Assembly: GCA_015060015.1 (NCBI GenBank)
Contig: SUZG01000001.1
Location: 87,605 to 151,604, forward strand
Source of the DNA: Rikenellaceae bacterium
GTDB lineage: Bacteria > Bacteroidota > Bacteroidia > Bacteroidales > Rikenellaceae
Direction of reading: 5' to 3'
Length of the DNA stretch: 64,000 nt
Shown here piece by piece: positions 42,694 to 51,773 of this stretch; within the stretch, counting starts at the first letter, position 1; the number at the start of each line of letters is the position of its first letter. The notes beneath the pieces are model-generated. The model did not search any database, was not told the DNA's origin, and saw only the letters and a list, made by a program, of their open reading frames with translations. The position numbers and the translations under genes were made by a program.

Positions 42694-42723
42694 TAAAAAA
42701 ATGGGAAGCCACGCGGCTCCCCA
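42694..42723 (-). terminator. Terminator of the ECF sigma-factor gene
   Basis: On the minus strand, TGGGGAGCC and GGCTTCCCA pair around GCGT, followed by seven T. It lies 38 nt after the sigma-factor stop codon. Confidence 0.85.
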
Positions 42724-42760
42724 TAGACCTTTCAAAACCAAAACCCTTACAAAAAATCTC

Positions 42761-43345
42761 TTATGACAGAATCACATTGTGCTCCTTGATAAGCTTGCGG
42801 AGGTTTATCAGGGCGTAACGCATACGACCCAGTGCAGTGTTGATGCTCACCTCGGTCTGGTCGGCAATCTCCTGAAAGCTCAAACCAGAGTAATATCTCA
42901 ACATCACAACCTCACGCTGCTCGTCGGGCAGGAAGTCAATCATACGACGCACGTCGGCCTCAATCTGCTCGGCGACGATTTTGTCCTCCACATTCTGCTC
43001 GGCGAAACGCTTCGAGCCGAGGATGTTGAAGCCTGCCTCACTCTCGTTCATGGTGCGGGCACTCTTCTGCTGGCGGAAGTAGTCGATAACCTGATTGTGT
43101 GCGATACGCAAGACCCACGAGAGGAACTTGCCATTATCAGAGTAACGGCCCTCGTCGATAAATCTAACTACTTTAATAAGAGTCTCTTGAAGAATGTCGT
43201 CCGCAACGTCGACATCTTTAACCATCATACGGATATAGTCACGCACTCGGCGTGAATAACGTTCGATAAGCTGTGAAATGGCACCACGATCGCCCGCAAG
43301 ATAGTTGTTAAGCAATACTTGGTCACTTAAAACTTGTGCGTTCAT
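42761..43345 (-). CDS. ECF-type RNA polymerase sigma factor
   Basis: A 194-residue sigma-70 family protein with region 2 (LIERYSRRVRDYIRMMVKDVDVADDILQETLIKV, about 22-55; GKFLSWVLRIAHNQVIDYFR, about 72-91) and region 4 (LPDEQREVVMLRYYSGLSFQEIADQTEVSINTAL, about 139-172). It recognises promoters of a specific regulon; no anti-sigma factor follows in the usual place. The start ATG 43345 is preceded by a strong Shine-Dalgarno sequence (AAAGGAGAAG), which is unusual for this phylum and suggests high translation. A separate transcript is likely: it ends at the terminator at 42694. Confidence 0.92.
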   Translation of the reverse strand: MNAQVLSDQVLLNNYLAGDRGAISQLIERYSRRVRDYIRMMVKDVDVADDILQETLIKVVRFIDEGRYSDNGKFLSWVLRIAHNQVIDYFRQQKSARTMNESEAGFNILGSKRFAEQNVEDKIVAEQIEADVRRMIDFLPDEQREVVMLRYYSGLSFQEIADQTEVSINTALGRMRYALINLRKLIKEHNVILS

Positions 43346-43572
43346 ATTCTTCTCCTTTCTTTACTAAAATGTAATCTTCAAAGAGTAGAATTTTCCTATA
43401 GGCGTCGTGTTTTTAGAGTTAATTAATAATTATTTTCGAGTGCAAGATAGTACACTTTTTCAGAAAAACCAAATTTTTTATAACTTTTTTCACTTCGCCC
43501 ACCCGTAAAATCGGTGCTAAAAGGAGCAAAAAACGTGCCGAGAAGTGCCTGTGGCGGCGATTTTCATCAGGT

Positions 43573-45093
43573 TTAGAATTGAAAGTAAATAAATGGCTGA
43601 ATATCGCTTGATTTGACCTGCATAACGCACCATGCGACCACAACGAGCAGTGCCACCTGCCACCAGAAGCCCGCCTCGCCGACCTTCTGCGAGAGCTTCA
43701 TATCGACACTTTCGGGCATAAAGTGCATCACATATCCCGCCGCAATCATCGCAAATATCACTCCGTAACCTGTGACCACCTGCCCGATGATGGCGGTGTT
43801 GAAGTTGTGGAATATCTGGTAGAGCATCAGATGCACCTCCTGCATCGACTCGGCACGGAACAGCAGCCAGCCGAAGCAGACGATATGGAACGTGAAGATA
43901 ATGCCCAGCAGACGTATCACAGGGTGCATATCACGCCCCGCCTTGCGGGCTTTGGGTACGATGCTCAGCCACGCCTTATGCAGTGCGAGGGCCACGCCGT
44001 GCAGGGCACCCCACAGCACAAAACGGAGTGCCGCACCGTGCCACAGACCACCCAGCAGCATCGTGAGCATAAGGTTCAGGTAGGTACGCCAACGGCCTCG
44101 GCGGTTGCCGCCGAGTGATATATAGAGGTAGTCACGCAACCACGACGAGAGTGATATGTGCCACCTTCGCCAGAACTCGGTGATGGTGGCCGATTTGTAG
44201 GGTGCATCGAAGTTTTTCGGGAAGCGGAAACCCAGCAGCAGGGCTATGCCAATCGCCATATCGGAGTAACCCGAGAAGTCGCAATATATCTGTAACGCAT
44301 AGCCGTAGATGCCCATCAGGCACTCAAAACCCGAGTAGAGGGCGGGAGCATCGAAGACCCTATCGACAAAGTTCAGCGATATGTAGTCCGAGATGATGGC
44401 CTTCTTGACAAGACCTATCGCAATGAGGGCTATGCCTCGCCCGAACATCTCCCGCGTGACCATCAGCGGCTGGCGTATCTGCGGAATGAAATCCCTGGCA
44501 CGCACGATAGGGCCTGCCACCAGCTGCGGGAAGAACGAGAGATAGAACATATAGTCGGTCCACCTCTCCAACGGGCGAATCTCGCCGCGATAGACATCTA
44601 TGGTGTAGCTCATCGACTGAAAGACGAAGAACGAGATGCCGACAGGCAGAAAGATATTCTGGAAGTCGAGGAAGCCGGCTCCGAACATCGAGTTGGCTAT
44701 CTCGATGAGGAAGTTGGTGTATTTGAAGTAGCCCAGCATTCCGACATTTATCGCCACCGAGGCCGCCACAAGCCACTTTTTCAGTCGCTGGCTCGTAGCA
44801 CGGGCTATCTCGTGTGCTATGATGAAGTCGCTGACCGAGGCGAATATGAGCAGCATAAAATATATGCCGCTGGACTTGTAATAGAAGTAAATCGAGAAGA
44901 GTATAACGTAGATTATCCGCAGCGATGTGGCACGGCGTAACAGCAGGTAGCCCGCCAAAAAGCCCACGAACAAAAACAAAAAGAGGCCACTGTTGAATAT
45001 CAGCGGCGACGAGGCATCATACTCCAGCAGCGAAGTGATGCGTTCCCAAAATGAGGGCTCTGGTGTCAAGAGTTGTGCTACATCCTCCGTCAT
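43573..45093 (-). CDS. MBOAT-family O-acyltransferase (AlgI/DltB-like)
   Basis: A 506-residue polytopic membrane protein of the MBOAT family. The N-terminal hydrophobic half, the segment FLPVGISFFVFQSMSYTIDVY (about 150-170), the conserved Asn/Glu region ATITEFWRRWHISLSSWLRDY (about 302-322) and the catalytic His region LGGLWHGAALRFVLWGALHG (about 345-364) are all present. Such proteins pass acyl groups, usually acetyl, across the inner membrane to a partner that O-acetylates an extracellular polymer. The SGNH-type partner is encoded immediately upstream (1 nt apart), as in PatA/PatB or AlgI/AlgJ pairs. Target polymer unknown. Confidence 0.92.
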   Translation of the reverse strand: MTEDVAQLLTPEPSFWERITSLLEYDASSPLIFNSGLFLFLFVGFLAGYLLLRRATSLRIIYVILFSIYFYYKSSGIYFMLLIFASVSDFIIAHEIARATSQRLKKWLVAASVAINVGMLGYFKYTNFLIEIANSMFGAGFLDFQNIFLPVGISFFVFQSMSYTIDVYRGEIRPLERWTDYMFYLSFFPQLVAGPIVRARDFIPQIRQPLMVTREMFGRGIALIAIGLVKKAIISDYISLNFVDRVFDAPALYSGFECLMGIYGYALQIYCDFSGYSDMAIGIALLLGFRFPKNFDAPYKSATITEFWRRWHISLSSWLRDYLYISLGGNRRGRWRTYLNLMLTMLLGGLWHGAALRFVLWGALHGVALALHKAWLSIVPKARKAGRDMHPVIRLLGIIFTFHIVCFGWLLFRAESMQEVHLMLYQIFHNFNTAIIGQVVTGYGVIFAMIAAGYVMHFMPESVDMKLSQKVGEAGFWWQVALLVVVAWCVMQVKSSDIQPFIYFQF

Positions 45094-45094
45094 C

Positions 45095-46747
45095 TTACTC
45101 TTCGGTTTGCGTGGGTTGAGTCTGCTCGGTGGAGATAAGCTTGGCGGGTAACTCGTCAGTCAGATTAAGCTCCGGCGGCAGTATTTCCAGCTCCTTGTCA
45201 AGCACCGGCTCGGCAGGAACCATCCGCTGACGTGCGGTGAGCATATACTGCTGCAACGAGTATAGCAATCCGTGATAGAGTCCTGTGGCAATCTCGCGAC
45301 CGCCCGCATAGTTTATGTGGGTGTAGTCCTTGCCCGCCCAGCCGTTGGCGACAAAGCCCTTCATACCGCCTCTCTGCTGCATCGAACGATAGGTGTGCCA
45401 GAAGGCTGCGTTGCACTCCATAGCGGCCTTGCGTTGCCACTCCGAGAGGTTCTCGGCCACCTTCATAGGCTTGAAGCCCTCCTCGTCGCGTTCCGAACGG
45501 TCACTCACGCCCATCACTATCACCGCCGCCTTGGGGAAGCAGTTTTTCACAAAGTGAATCATCTTCTCCACCTGCTGGGCATAGAGTGAGTAGTCCTTGC
45601 GTTCCGACTGCATAATGTTAAGTCCATATTGCAGAATCACAAGGTCGTAGCCTCGCATGGAGTTTATCTGTGCATTCACCGCAGGGTTGGTCCAGAACAT
45701 AGCCTGACCGTTGTTGCTGCGGATTGAGAAGTTATCAACCGTCACGCCCTTGACATCCTCAAAATCGGCACCATAGCCCGTTATGCCATTGCCGCCGGCG
45801 AGTACAGTCATCTCCAGCGATGCTATGTTCTCCTGCTCGATGACAATCTGCCTCACAACTTCGCTGCCCGTAAATGAGAAGGTGCGTTGCTCGCCATCAT
45901 TTACGCGTATGGCTATCTCCGAGTCGTCGCGGCTGATGAAGAGAACCCTTGCTCGGCGACACTCCGTGAGATGACGACGACGCGAGGTCATCTCCCAACG
46001 CGTAGAGGCACCATCGGAGCCCTGTGCCACCCATCCCGACACGAAGTAGTCGCCGTTGAGGGGTGAGGGTGTGCTCTTGCGTTGCATTATGTTATAGGGG
46101 GTCCAGCCCTTTGCCGTAGTCTTTACGGTCTGTCGGTAGGCTGTGAAGGGCGAAGCCATAGGAGCAAAGCCCGTACCGCCACCCTTGAACGTATCCTGCA
46201 ACAGCTCACGCAGGTCGGCGGTGAGAATGTCGGCCTCGACAAACGAGTCGCCCATAAAGGCTATGCGGATAGGTTTCTCTGACAGAATCTTCTCGTAGAG
46301 CAGCTCCATATCGTTGCCCTCGCCACCAAACACCTCTACGGGTGTGAGCAGCGACTCATCGGGCAGCAGAGCCTCCAAGTCCATATCGAGCTTTGGTGCT
46401 GCCCTGCTCGGCGTGTCGCCTCCTGTGGGTTGCTCATCGAAGATACCCTCCCACGATGCCGATGTGGCCTCACCCGTAGGCGATGCCGTAGCCGTTGTCT
46501 TTGCCACCTGCTCGGCCACACTCTCCAAATCGACCTCAAACTCCTTGACGTCAATCTCCGGTTGCAGCTCCTGCTCGGTCTGCTCCTTCTCGTGATGATT
46601 CACCACATCGCTGACGATGCTGGCACGACGCAGCTTCACTCCGCCGGCATTTATGGGCGGTATGAAACTCACTGCGATAAGCAGTGCGAGGGTTGTGGCA
46701 GCAACCAGAAGGCCGCGTGAGGTGTAATCGTCAGAGGGTTTAGTCAT
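45095..46747 (-). CDS. SGNH/GDSL-type acetyltransferase partner of the MBOAT protein
   Basis: About 550 residues, from ATG 46747 (an upstream start at 46795 is less likely: the ATG at 46747 overlaps the previous gene's stop by 8 nt as in coupled genes). One N-terminal membrane span (about 13-33), a Glu/Thr-rich linker, then an SGNH domain with GDS (AFMGDSFVEADILTA, about 165-180), a beta-sandwich insert (about 230-340), LVILQYGLNIM and the catalytic DYTHINYAGGREIA motif (DxxH, about 480-493). It probably transfers acetyl from the MBOAT protein to a surface glycan in the periplasm. Confidence 0.87.
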   Translation of the reverse strand: MTKPSDDYTSRGLLVAATTLALLIAVSFIPPINAGGVKLRRASIVSDVVNHHEKEQTEQELQPEIDVKEFEVDLESVAEQVAKTTATASPTGEATSASWEGIFDEQPTGGDTPSRAAPKLDMDLEALLPDESLLTPVEVFGGEGNDMELLYEKILSEKPIRIAFMGDSFVEADILTADLRELLQDTFKGGGTGFAPMASPFTAYRQTVKTTAKGWTPYNIMQRKSTPSPLNGDYFVSGWVAQGSDGASTRWEMTSRRRHLTECRRARVLFISRDDSEIAIRVNDGEQRTFSFTGSEVVRQIVIEQENIASLEMTVLAGGNGITGYGADFEDVKGVTVDNFSIRSNNGQAMFWTNPAVNAQINSMRGYDLVILQYGLNIMQSERKDYSLYAQQVEKMIHFVKNCFPKAAVIVMGVSDRSERDEEGFKPMKVAENLSEWQRKAAMECNAAFWHTYRSMQQRGGMKGFVANGWAGKDYTHINYAGGREIATGLYHGLLYSLQQYMLTARQRMVPAEPVLDKELEILPPELNLTDELPAKLISTEQTQPTQTEE

Positions 46748-47501
46748 TGCGACGCGATACAAGCGATACGTAATACAATACGGTGGCGATGGCACTCAAT
46801 GCCGCCACCAGATAGGTGCGTGCCGCCCAGCGGAGTGATGTGCGGGCATAGTCCAGCTGCACGCCCTGCAATGTACGGCTCGATTCCAGCCACTCCAAGG
46901 CACGGGCCGAGGCGTTGTACTCTACGGGCAATGTCACGATAGAGAAGAGGGCCGACATAGCAATCATCGCTATACCTATCCAGCATACGATGGTGTTACC
47001 CGAGAAGGCCATCAGTGCGATACCTGCGAGGATAACCCATGTAGCCATACTCGATGCGAACTGCACGATAGGCACCAGCGACGAACGCAACACCAGCGGT
47101 GCATAGCCCTGTGCGTGCTGTATGGCGTGACCGCACTCGTGACACGCTACGGCTGCGGCAGCGATGCTGCGTGACGAATAGACGCTGTCACTCAGATTGA
47201 CGGTCATATTCTGCGGGTTGAAGTGGTCGGTGAGCATACCTCCGACGTGCGTAATCTTCACATTGTGAACGTTGTTTTCACGCAACATCTTCTCGGCAAC
47301 CTCGGCACCCGTCATATTGCCGGGGAAGGCCACCTTCGAGTATTTGTCAAAGACGTGTTGCAGGCGTGCCTGCACGATGTAGCCGATGACGCCGATTACA
47401 ACCATCAAAATTATTGAGCCGGAGTGTGACAGACCTCCCATCAGAGAGTTCTCATAGCCATACATTCCGTAGTCCTGTGCTGCTTGCAATAGTTCCAACA
47501 T
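46740..47501 (-). CDS. Membrane zinc metallopeptidase (YugP/DUF2268-type)
   Basis: A 253-residue membrane protein with a central HECGH zinc motif (AAVACHECGHAIQHAQ, about 111-126) and about four hydrophobic helices. The family (neutral zinc metallopeptidase YugP) has an unknown substrate. The stop overlaps the SGNH ATG, so it begins the operon with the acetylation pair. A -7-like box (TACTTTTG, minus strand, 47631-47624) lies upstream without a matching -33 box. It is divergent from the LolC/E-like permease at 47710. Confidence 0.85.
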   Translation of the reverse strand: MLELLQAAQDYGMYGYENSLMGGLSHSGSIILMVVIGVIGYIVQARLQHVFDKYSKVAFPGNMTGAEVAEKMLRENNVHNVKITHVGGMLTDHFNPQNMTVNLSDSVYSSRSIAAAAVACHECGHAIQHAQGYAPLVLRSSLVPIVQFASSMATWVILAGIALMAFSGNTIVCWIGIAMIAMSALFSIVTLPVEYNASARALEWLESSRTLQGVQLDYARTSLRWAARTYLVAALSAIATVLYYVSLVSRRND

Positions 47502-47655
47502 AGTGCTTTGTTTTTGTTAATTCGGTTAATAAAAATCAGTTTTACCACTATAAAACGGCTGGTGTGGCATAAAATTGTGCCTCGCCAAGCCACTAAATAG
47601 GTATTTACATACCTAATAATAGGCAAAAGTAAGAAATTTTATCGAAAATTTTCCA

Positions 47656-47663
47656 TAACTTTG
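47656..47663 (+). promoter_or_regulatory. Possible -7 box of the second permease gene
   Basis: TAACTTTG on the plus strand, 47 nt before the ATG at 47710. No TTTG is present at the required distance upstream, so it is weaker than the consensus promoters elsewhere in this window. Confidence 0.35.
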
Positions 47664-47709
47664 TACGAATAATACAAAACAGAGCGGAATATTACAATTT
47701 AGTACGGTA

Positions 47710-48972
47710 ATGCCATTTGGAATAGAGTATATGCTGGCTATGCGTACGGCCTCTTTCGACCGTTCGTCACGAGCCTCGGTAATGATGCGTATCGCTTCGT
47801 TGTCGGTGGCTATCGGCATAGTTGTAATGTTGCTCTCGCTGGCCGTTATCGGAGGCTTCCGCCACGAGATACACTCCAACCTGCGAGGCTTCGCTGCCGA
47901 TGTGGTGCTGGTCGATATGACCACGCTGGGCCGCAAGGAGGGTCGCCCCATAAAGGCCAATGGCGAACTGGCGGAGGCTATCTCGTCGCTACGCGATGTG
48001 AAGGGGGTGTCGGCCTTCGCCACGATAAGCGGTATGGCCAAGAGTGGCGATAATGTCTGCGGTCTGCAACTCAAAGGTGTCGGTGGCGACTATGACCTTG
48101 CGTGGTGGCAGACGAAGATTGCAGAGGGAGAGCTGCCGCACATCACCGACACGCTGCGACACAAGGAGATATTGCTCTCGCAGAGTACAGCCCGCGAGCT
48201 GGGCATAGGTGTCGGCGACAGAGTGGAGATGTTGTTTGCCGATGGCGGCAACCGCCCACGCCGTGACCGCTTCAAGGTGTCGGGACTCTACCATACGGGC
48301 TTCGAGGAGCTGGACAGAATGATGGCCCTTGCCGATGTGCGAGATGTGCAACGCCTCGCCTCGTGGGCCGATGATGAGGTGTCGGGCTACGACATCTTCC
48401 TGCACGCGGAGGATAGCGTTGATGAGGTGGAACGCGAAATAGACAACATTACCCTTGCCGCCTACGACAGCGGTAACGACGATATGGCCTATGTTGCCAC
48501 CTCGTCGCTGGCCGACCGCTACCCCATAATGTTCGACTGGTTGAAGGCCCACGATGTGAATGCGGCGGTCATCATCGTTATTATGATGACGGTGCTGCTC
48601 TTCAATATGGCCTCGGCGATGCTTATTATGGTGCTGGACCGTACGGGAATGATAGGTCTGCTCAAAGCACAGGGTATGCGTAACGGTGCTGTGCGTAAAA
48701 TATTCCTGTGGCGTGCAGCGTTACTCTATGCAAAGGGTGCTTTGTGGGGCAACCTTACGGGTCTGGCTCTGGTGGCTGTGCAGTGGCTGTGGAGCCCTGT
48801 CAAGCTTGACCCTTCGGGATATATCCTTTCGGAGTTGCCCGTCAGGGTCGATTTGTGGTGGCTGGTGCTGCTCAATGTGGCTATCCTCGCCGTCACGATG
48901 CTCACGATGGTTCTGCCGTCGTTCATTGTGGCTCGCATACACCCTGTGGAGACGCTGAAATACAAACAGTAA
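47710..48972 (+). CDS. LolC/LolE-like ABC transporter permease (second copy)
   Basis: A 420-residue FtsX/MacB-type permease: first span about 20-45, periplasmic domain about 46-285, three C-terminal spans about 290-415. It starts MPFGIEYMLAMRTASFDRSSRASVMMR, close to LolC/E but longer than the copy at 31317. The two may form a heterodimer, as LolC and LolE do, although they are 16 kb apart. The ATPase LolD is not in this window. ubiE/menG follows after 21 nt. Confidence 0.86.
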   Translation: MPFGIEYMLAMRTASFDRSSRASVMMRIASLSVAIGIVVMLLSLAVIGGFRHEIHSNLRGFAADVVLVDMTTLGRKEGRPIKANGELAEAISSLRDVKGVSAFATISGMAKSGDNVCGLQLKGVGGDYDLAWWQTKIAEGELPHITDTLRHKEILLSQSTARELGIGVGDRVEMLFADGGNRPRRDRFKVSGLYHTGFEELDRMMALADVRDVQRLASWADDEVSGYDIFLHAEDSVDEVEREIDNITLAAYDSGNDDMAYVATSSLADRYPIMFDWLKAHDVNAAVIIVIMMTVLLFNMASAMLIMVLDRTGMIGLLKAQGMRNGAVRKIFLWRAALLYAKGALWGNLTGLALVAVQWLWSPVKLDPSGYILSELPVRVDLWWLVLLNVAILAVTMLTMVLPSFIVARIHPVETLKYKQ

Positions 48973-48993
48973 AGAAAAACAGAAGAAAAAGAT

Positions 48994-49716
48994 ATGAAAC
49001 CCTACAATTCGGACGATAAAACCAAGAAGGAGGAGGTACGCGAGATGTTCGATAACATCGCCCCGACCTACGACAAGCTGAACCACATCTTCTCGTTGTC
49101 GATCGACAAGATTTGGCGTCGTCGTGTCGTGCGTCTGGTACGCCGCCTGAAACCGATGCACATCCTCGACCTTGCAACGGGTACGGGTGATCTGGCTATC
49201 AAGATGGCGAAGCGTATCCCCGAGGCTCACATTATGGGTGTCGATTTGTCGGATAATATGCTTGCGGTGGCTGCCGAGAAGATTCGCTGTCGCGGACTCG
49301 ATGACCATATAGCACTCTATCAGGGCGATGCCGAGAATCTGGAACTCGGCGACAGCTCGGTCGATGTTGTTACGGTGGCCTTCGGTGTGCGTAACTTCGG
49401 TAACATCGAACAGGGTCTTTCGGAGATTATGCGTACGCTGCGTAGCGGCGGACATATCGTGGTGCTGGAGTTCTCTATGCCGCCCAACCCGCTGGTGCGT
49501 AAGATGTACGGCCTCTATTCGAACCACGTTATGCGACCTGTGGGAGGTATGGTGTCGCACGATGATAAGGCATACGACTACCTGCCTGCCTCTATTGCCG
49601 AGTTCCACCCTCCGCACGAGTTTATGGATATGTTGCGTAAGGTCGGTTTTGAGGATTGCTATCGCCGCAGTCAGAGTCTGGGCATAGCACAGATATATGT
49701 CGGTCGTAAGCCGTAG
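48994..49716 (+). CDS. ubiE: Demethylmenaquinone methyltransferase (UbiE/MenG)
   Basis: A 240-residue class I SAM methyltransferase that makes menaquinone from demethylmenaquinone. The family segments MFDNIAPTYDKLNHIFSL (about 17-34), LDLATGTGDLAIKMAKR (about 58-74), GVRNFGNIEQGLSEIMR (about 128-144) and VVLEFSMPPNPLVRKMY (about 154-170) are intact. It is the last step of the menaquinone route that begins with mqnA at 19.1 kb. The organism likely uses menaquinone, so ubiquinone methylation is unlikely. Confidence 0.95.
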   Translation: MKPYNSDDKTKKEEVREMFDNIAPTYDKLNHIFSLSIDKIWRRRVVRLVRRLKPMHILDLATGTGDLAIKMAKRIPEAHIMGVDLSDNMLAVAAEKIRCRGLDDHIALYQGDAENLELGDSSVDVVTVAFGVRNFGNIEQGLSEIMRTLRSGGHIVVLEFSMPPNPLVRKMYGLYSNHVMRPVGGMVSHDDKAYDYLPASIAEFHPPHEFMDMLRKVGFEDCYRRSQSLGIAQIYVGRKP

Positions 49717-49721
49717 CGGAT

Positions 49722-50327
49722 ATGAGAGTCTGGTTGCGAGTGCTTGTATTGCTGTTGCTGACAGCCGTTGTGGGCTGCTCCTCTCCGCACGAGAGGCGGC
49801 TGCTGGGTGTCGGGGTGGCGGAGGTCGGTGGCGATGAAGGTCGTGCCGGCACACCCGAAACGATTACCCTCGCCATCGATATCGACAATGGCGGCGGAGC
49901 CGTCGTGCTACGCAAAGGGCGTGTGCGAGTGGGCTACAAGGGGCGTCGCGTGCTGATGCTCACACTCGATGAGAAGGTGCGTGTCCCACGCCGCTGGGCG
50001 GGTCGTGTTGAGGCTCGATTCAGGGTCAATATGGTGCATAACTCGCATAGTCTGGCGTTGAGGTCGGCCTTTATGCGTGGCGACATGACCGATGTGACGA
50101 TTGATTGGGACGCTGTTGTGAGGGCGGGTATGGCTGTTGTCCATACGGTGCAGCCGACAGAACCTATCGCCGAAGTTGTGCCTGCGACAATGCTCGGCGA
50201 GCTGTGCCGCATAATCGAGAGTGTTATGCGTGGCTCGGCTGGCGAAGATGCAGCAGGCAGTCCGGAGAGTGGCCCGGTGGGCGAAGAAGCTATCTCGGCA
50301 GAGGGCGTTGTCGGCGAAGACGAATAG
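49722..50327 (+). CDS. Hypothetical lipoprotein, 201 aa
   Basis: It has a signal peptide with lipobox AVVGC (Cys19). The mature part has a beta-rich core (about 45-150: ITLAIDIDNGGGAVVLRKGRVRVGY and GRVEARFRVNM) and an Ala/Glu-rich low-complexity tail (about 165-201). It is probably the lipid-anchored partner of a membrane or transport system; no family is recognised. It is packed between ubiE (5 nt) and the SPOR-like gene (35 nt), suggesting one transcript. Confidence 0.68.
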   Translation: MRVWLRVLVLLLLTAVVGCSSPHERRLLGVGVAEVGGDEGRAGTPETITLAIDIDNGGGAVVLRKGRVRVGYKGRRVLMLTLDEKVRVPRRWAGRVEARFRVNMVHNSHSLALRSAFMRGDMTDVTIDWDAVVRAGMAVVHTVQPTEPIAEVVPATMLGELCRIIESVMRGSAGEDAAGSPESGPVGEEAISAEGVVGEDE

Positions 50328-50362
50328 ACGAATAGAAGTAAATGAAGAAAAACGGAGCAGAT

Positions 50363-50887
50363 ATGAAGAAGATTGTATTGCTACTTTTGGCTGTTGTGGC
50401 CTGGTCGTTGAATAACGAGGTTTCAGCACAGAATATAGCGGCTGTGAAGAGCCGTCTGGCTGCGGGCGATAACCCCGTGTCGGTTGTTGAGCAGAGTGAT
50501 GCCTCGATGGCTGTCCGCACCATCGAGCAGAAGCCGAAGCGGGGGAAGGTTACGGGCTACACCATACTTTTGCTCTCGGACAACTCGCATCAGGCACGCG
50601 AGAAGGCTGTGGCGGCACGCGATCTGTTCCGCAACACTTTTGTCGGCGTGAATGTCGAGATGTATTACGAGAGTCCTTCGTTCTATGTCACTGCGGGTCG
50701 CTACCTTACCAAAGAGGAGGCAATCATCGAGCTGTGGCGTTTCCGTTCGGTCTTCCCGAAGGCTATCGTGCAGAGCCGCACGATGCCCATAACCGATTTC
50801 ATTGAGGTCCCGAAGCCCATCCGACCGGAGCCACCCGTGGAGGCTGTTATGGCCGATAGTGTCAAGGTTGTAAACGATGTAAAATAG
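50363..50887 (+). CDS. Exported SPOR-domain-like protein
   Basis: 174 residues from the ATG at 50363, which follows the GGAG ribosome-binding word; a second ATG 21 nt upstream (50342) is possible. Cleavable signal peptide about 1-22 (ending VSAQ). Residues ~70-150 resemble a SPOR domain: GYTILLLSDNSHQAREKAVA, SPSFYVTAGRYLTKEEAIIEL and FPKAIVQSR. SPOR domains bind denuded peptidoglycan glycans at the septum. The match is by pattern, not by a clear signature. Confidence 0.7.
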   Translation: MKKIVLLLLAVVAWSLNNEVSAQNIAAVKSRLAAGDNPVSVVEQSDASMAVRTIEQKPKRGKVTGYTILLLSDNSHQAREKAVAARDLFRNTFVGVNVEMYYESPSFYVTAGRYLTKEEAIIELWRFRSVFPKAIVQSRTMPITDFIEVPKPIRPEPPVEAVMADSVKVVNDVK

Positions 50888-50894
50888 CAGAATT

Positions 50895-51773
50895 ATGCGT
50901 TCGGTATATAGCGATGAAGAGTTGATGCGACGCCTGGGCGACATACGCCACGTTGCACTCGATATGGACGGCACGATATATATGGGCGGTCAGCTCTTTG
51001 ACTGCACCAAACCCTTTCTGGCGAGGCTCAAAAGGCTCGGCATAACCTATTCGTTTCTGACGAACAACCCCTCGAAGTCTATCGCCGACTATCTGGCGAA
51101 GCTCGCGGCTATGGGCATTGAGGCGAGCGAGGAGGAGATGTACACCACAGCGTTGGCTACGATAGACTACATCCGCACCACCTACCCCGAGGCACGCCGT
51201 CTGTTCCTGCTCGGCACGCCGAGTATGCAGTCGGAGTTCCGCAAGGCGGGCTACGAGGTGGCAGAGAACTCTGCTGACGACAGACCCGATGTGGTGGTTG
51301 TAGCCTTCGATATGACTTTGGAGTACCGTCGCCTATGCCGTGCTGCGTGGTGGGTGCAGCAGGGTGTGCCCTATGTCGCAACAAACCCCGACAGGGTGTG
51401 TCCCACCGACGAGCAGGTCGTGCTGGTCGATTGCGGCTCTATCTGCAAGTGCATTGAGCACGCTACGGGTCGTCAGCCCGACATCACGCTGGGCAAGCCC
51501 GACCCCACGATGCTCACAGGCGTAAGACAACGCTACGGCTTGCAACCGCACCAGATAGCTATGGTGGGTGACCGTATCTACACCGATATCGAGATGGCCC
51601 ACAATGCGGGAGCCTTCGGTGTGCTGGTGCTCTCGGGCGAGACTACCGACGAGGTGGCGGCCGCCGCTGCGAAGCAACCCCACCTGACCGTAGCCAATAT
51701 AGGCGAGCTGGGCGAGCTGCTGGAAAATTCAAAATTCAAAATTCAAAATTCAAAAATTTCCAATAATCCCTAA
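50895..51773 (+). CDS. HAD-IIA phosphatase (NagD-like)
   Basis: 292 residues: HAD motif I LDMDGTIYMGG (about 22-32), the Thr/Asn motif II TYSFLTNNPSKS (about 50-61) with the C2 cap inserted between, and motif IV region MVGDRIYTDIEMAHNAG (about 223-239). NagD-type enzymes act on nucleotides or phosphoglycolate; substrate unknown. The final 16 residues (KFKIQNSKISNNP region) come from a tandem 7-nt repeat that abuts repeat R7, so the natural stop may have been extended by the insertion. Confidence 0.86.
   Translation: MRSVYSDEELMRRLGDIRHVALDMDGTIYMGGQLFDCTKPFLARLKRLGITYSFLTNNPSKSIADYLAKLAAMGIEASEEEMYTTALATIDYIRTTYPEARRLFLLGTPSMQSEFRKAGYEVAENSADDRPDVVVVAFDMTLEYRRLCRAAWWVQQGVPYVATNPDRVCPTDEQVVLVDCGSICKCIEHATGRQPDITLGKPDPTMLTGVRQRYGLQPHQIAMVGDRIYTDIEMAHNAGAFGVLVLSGETTDEVAAAAAKQPHLTVANIGELGELLENSKFKIQNSKISNNP
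51724..51751 (+). repeat. Tandem 7-nt repeat AAAATTC at the 3' end of the HAD gene
   Basis: Four exact copies of AAAATTC (51724-51730, 51731-51737, 51738-51744, 51745-51751), followed by AAAAATTTC. It lies in the last codons of the HAD phosphatase gene and leads into half-repeat R7. As the unit is not a multiple of three, copy-number change would shift the C-terminus. Confidence 0.75.
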
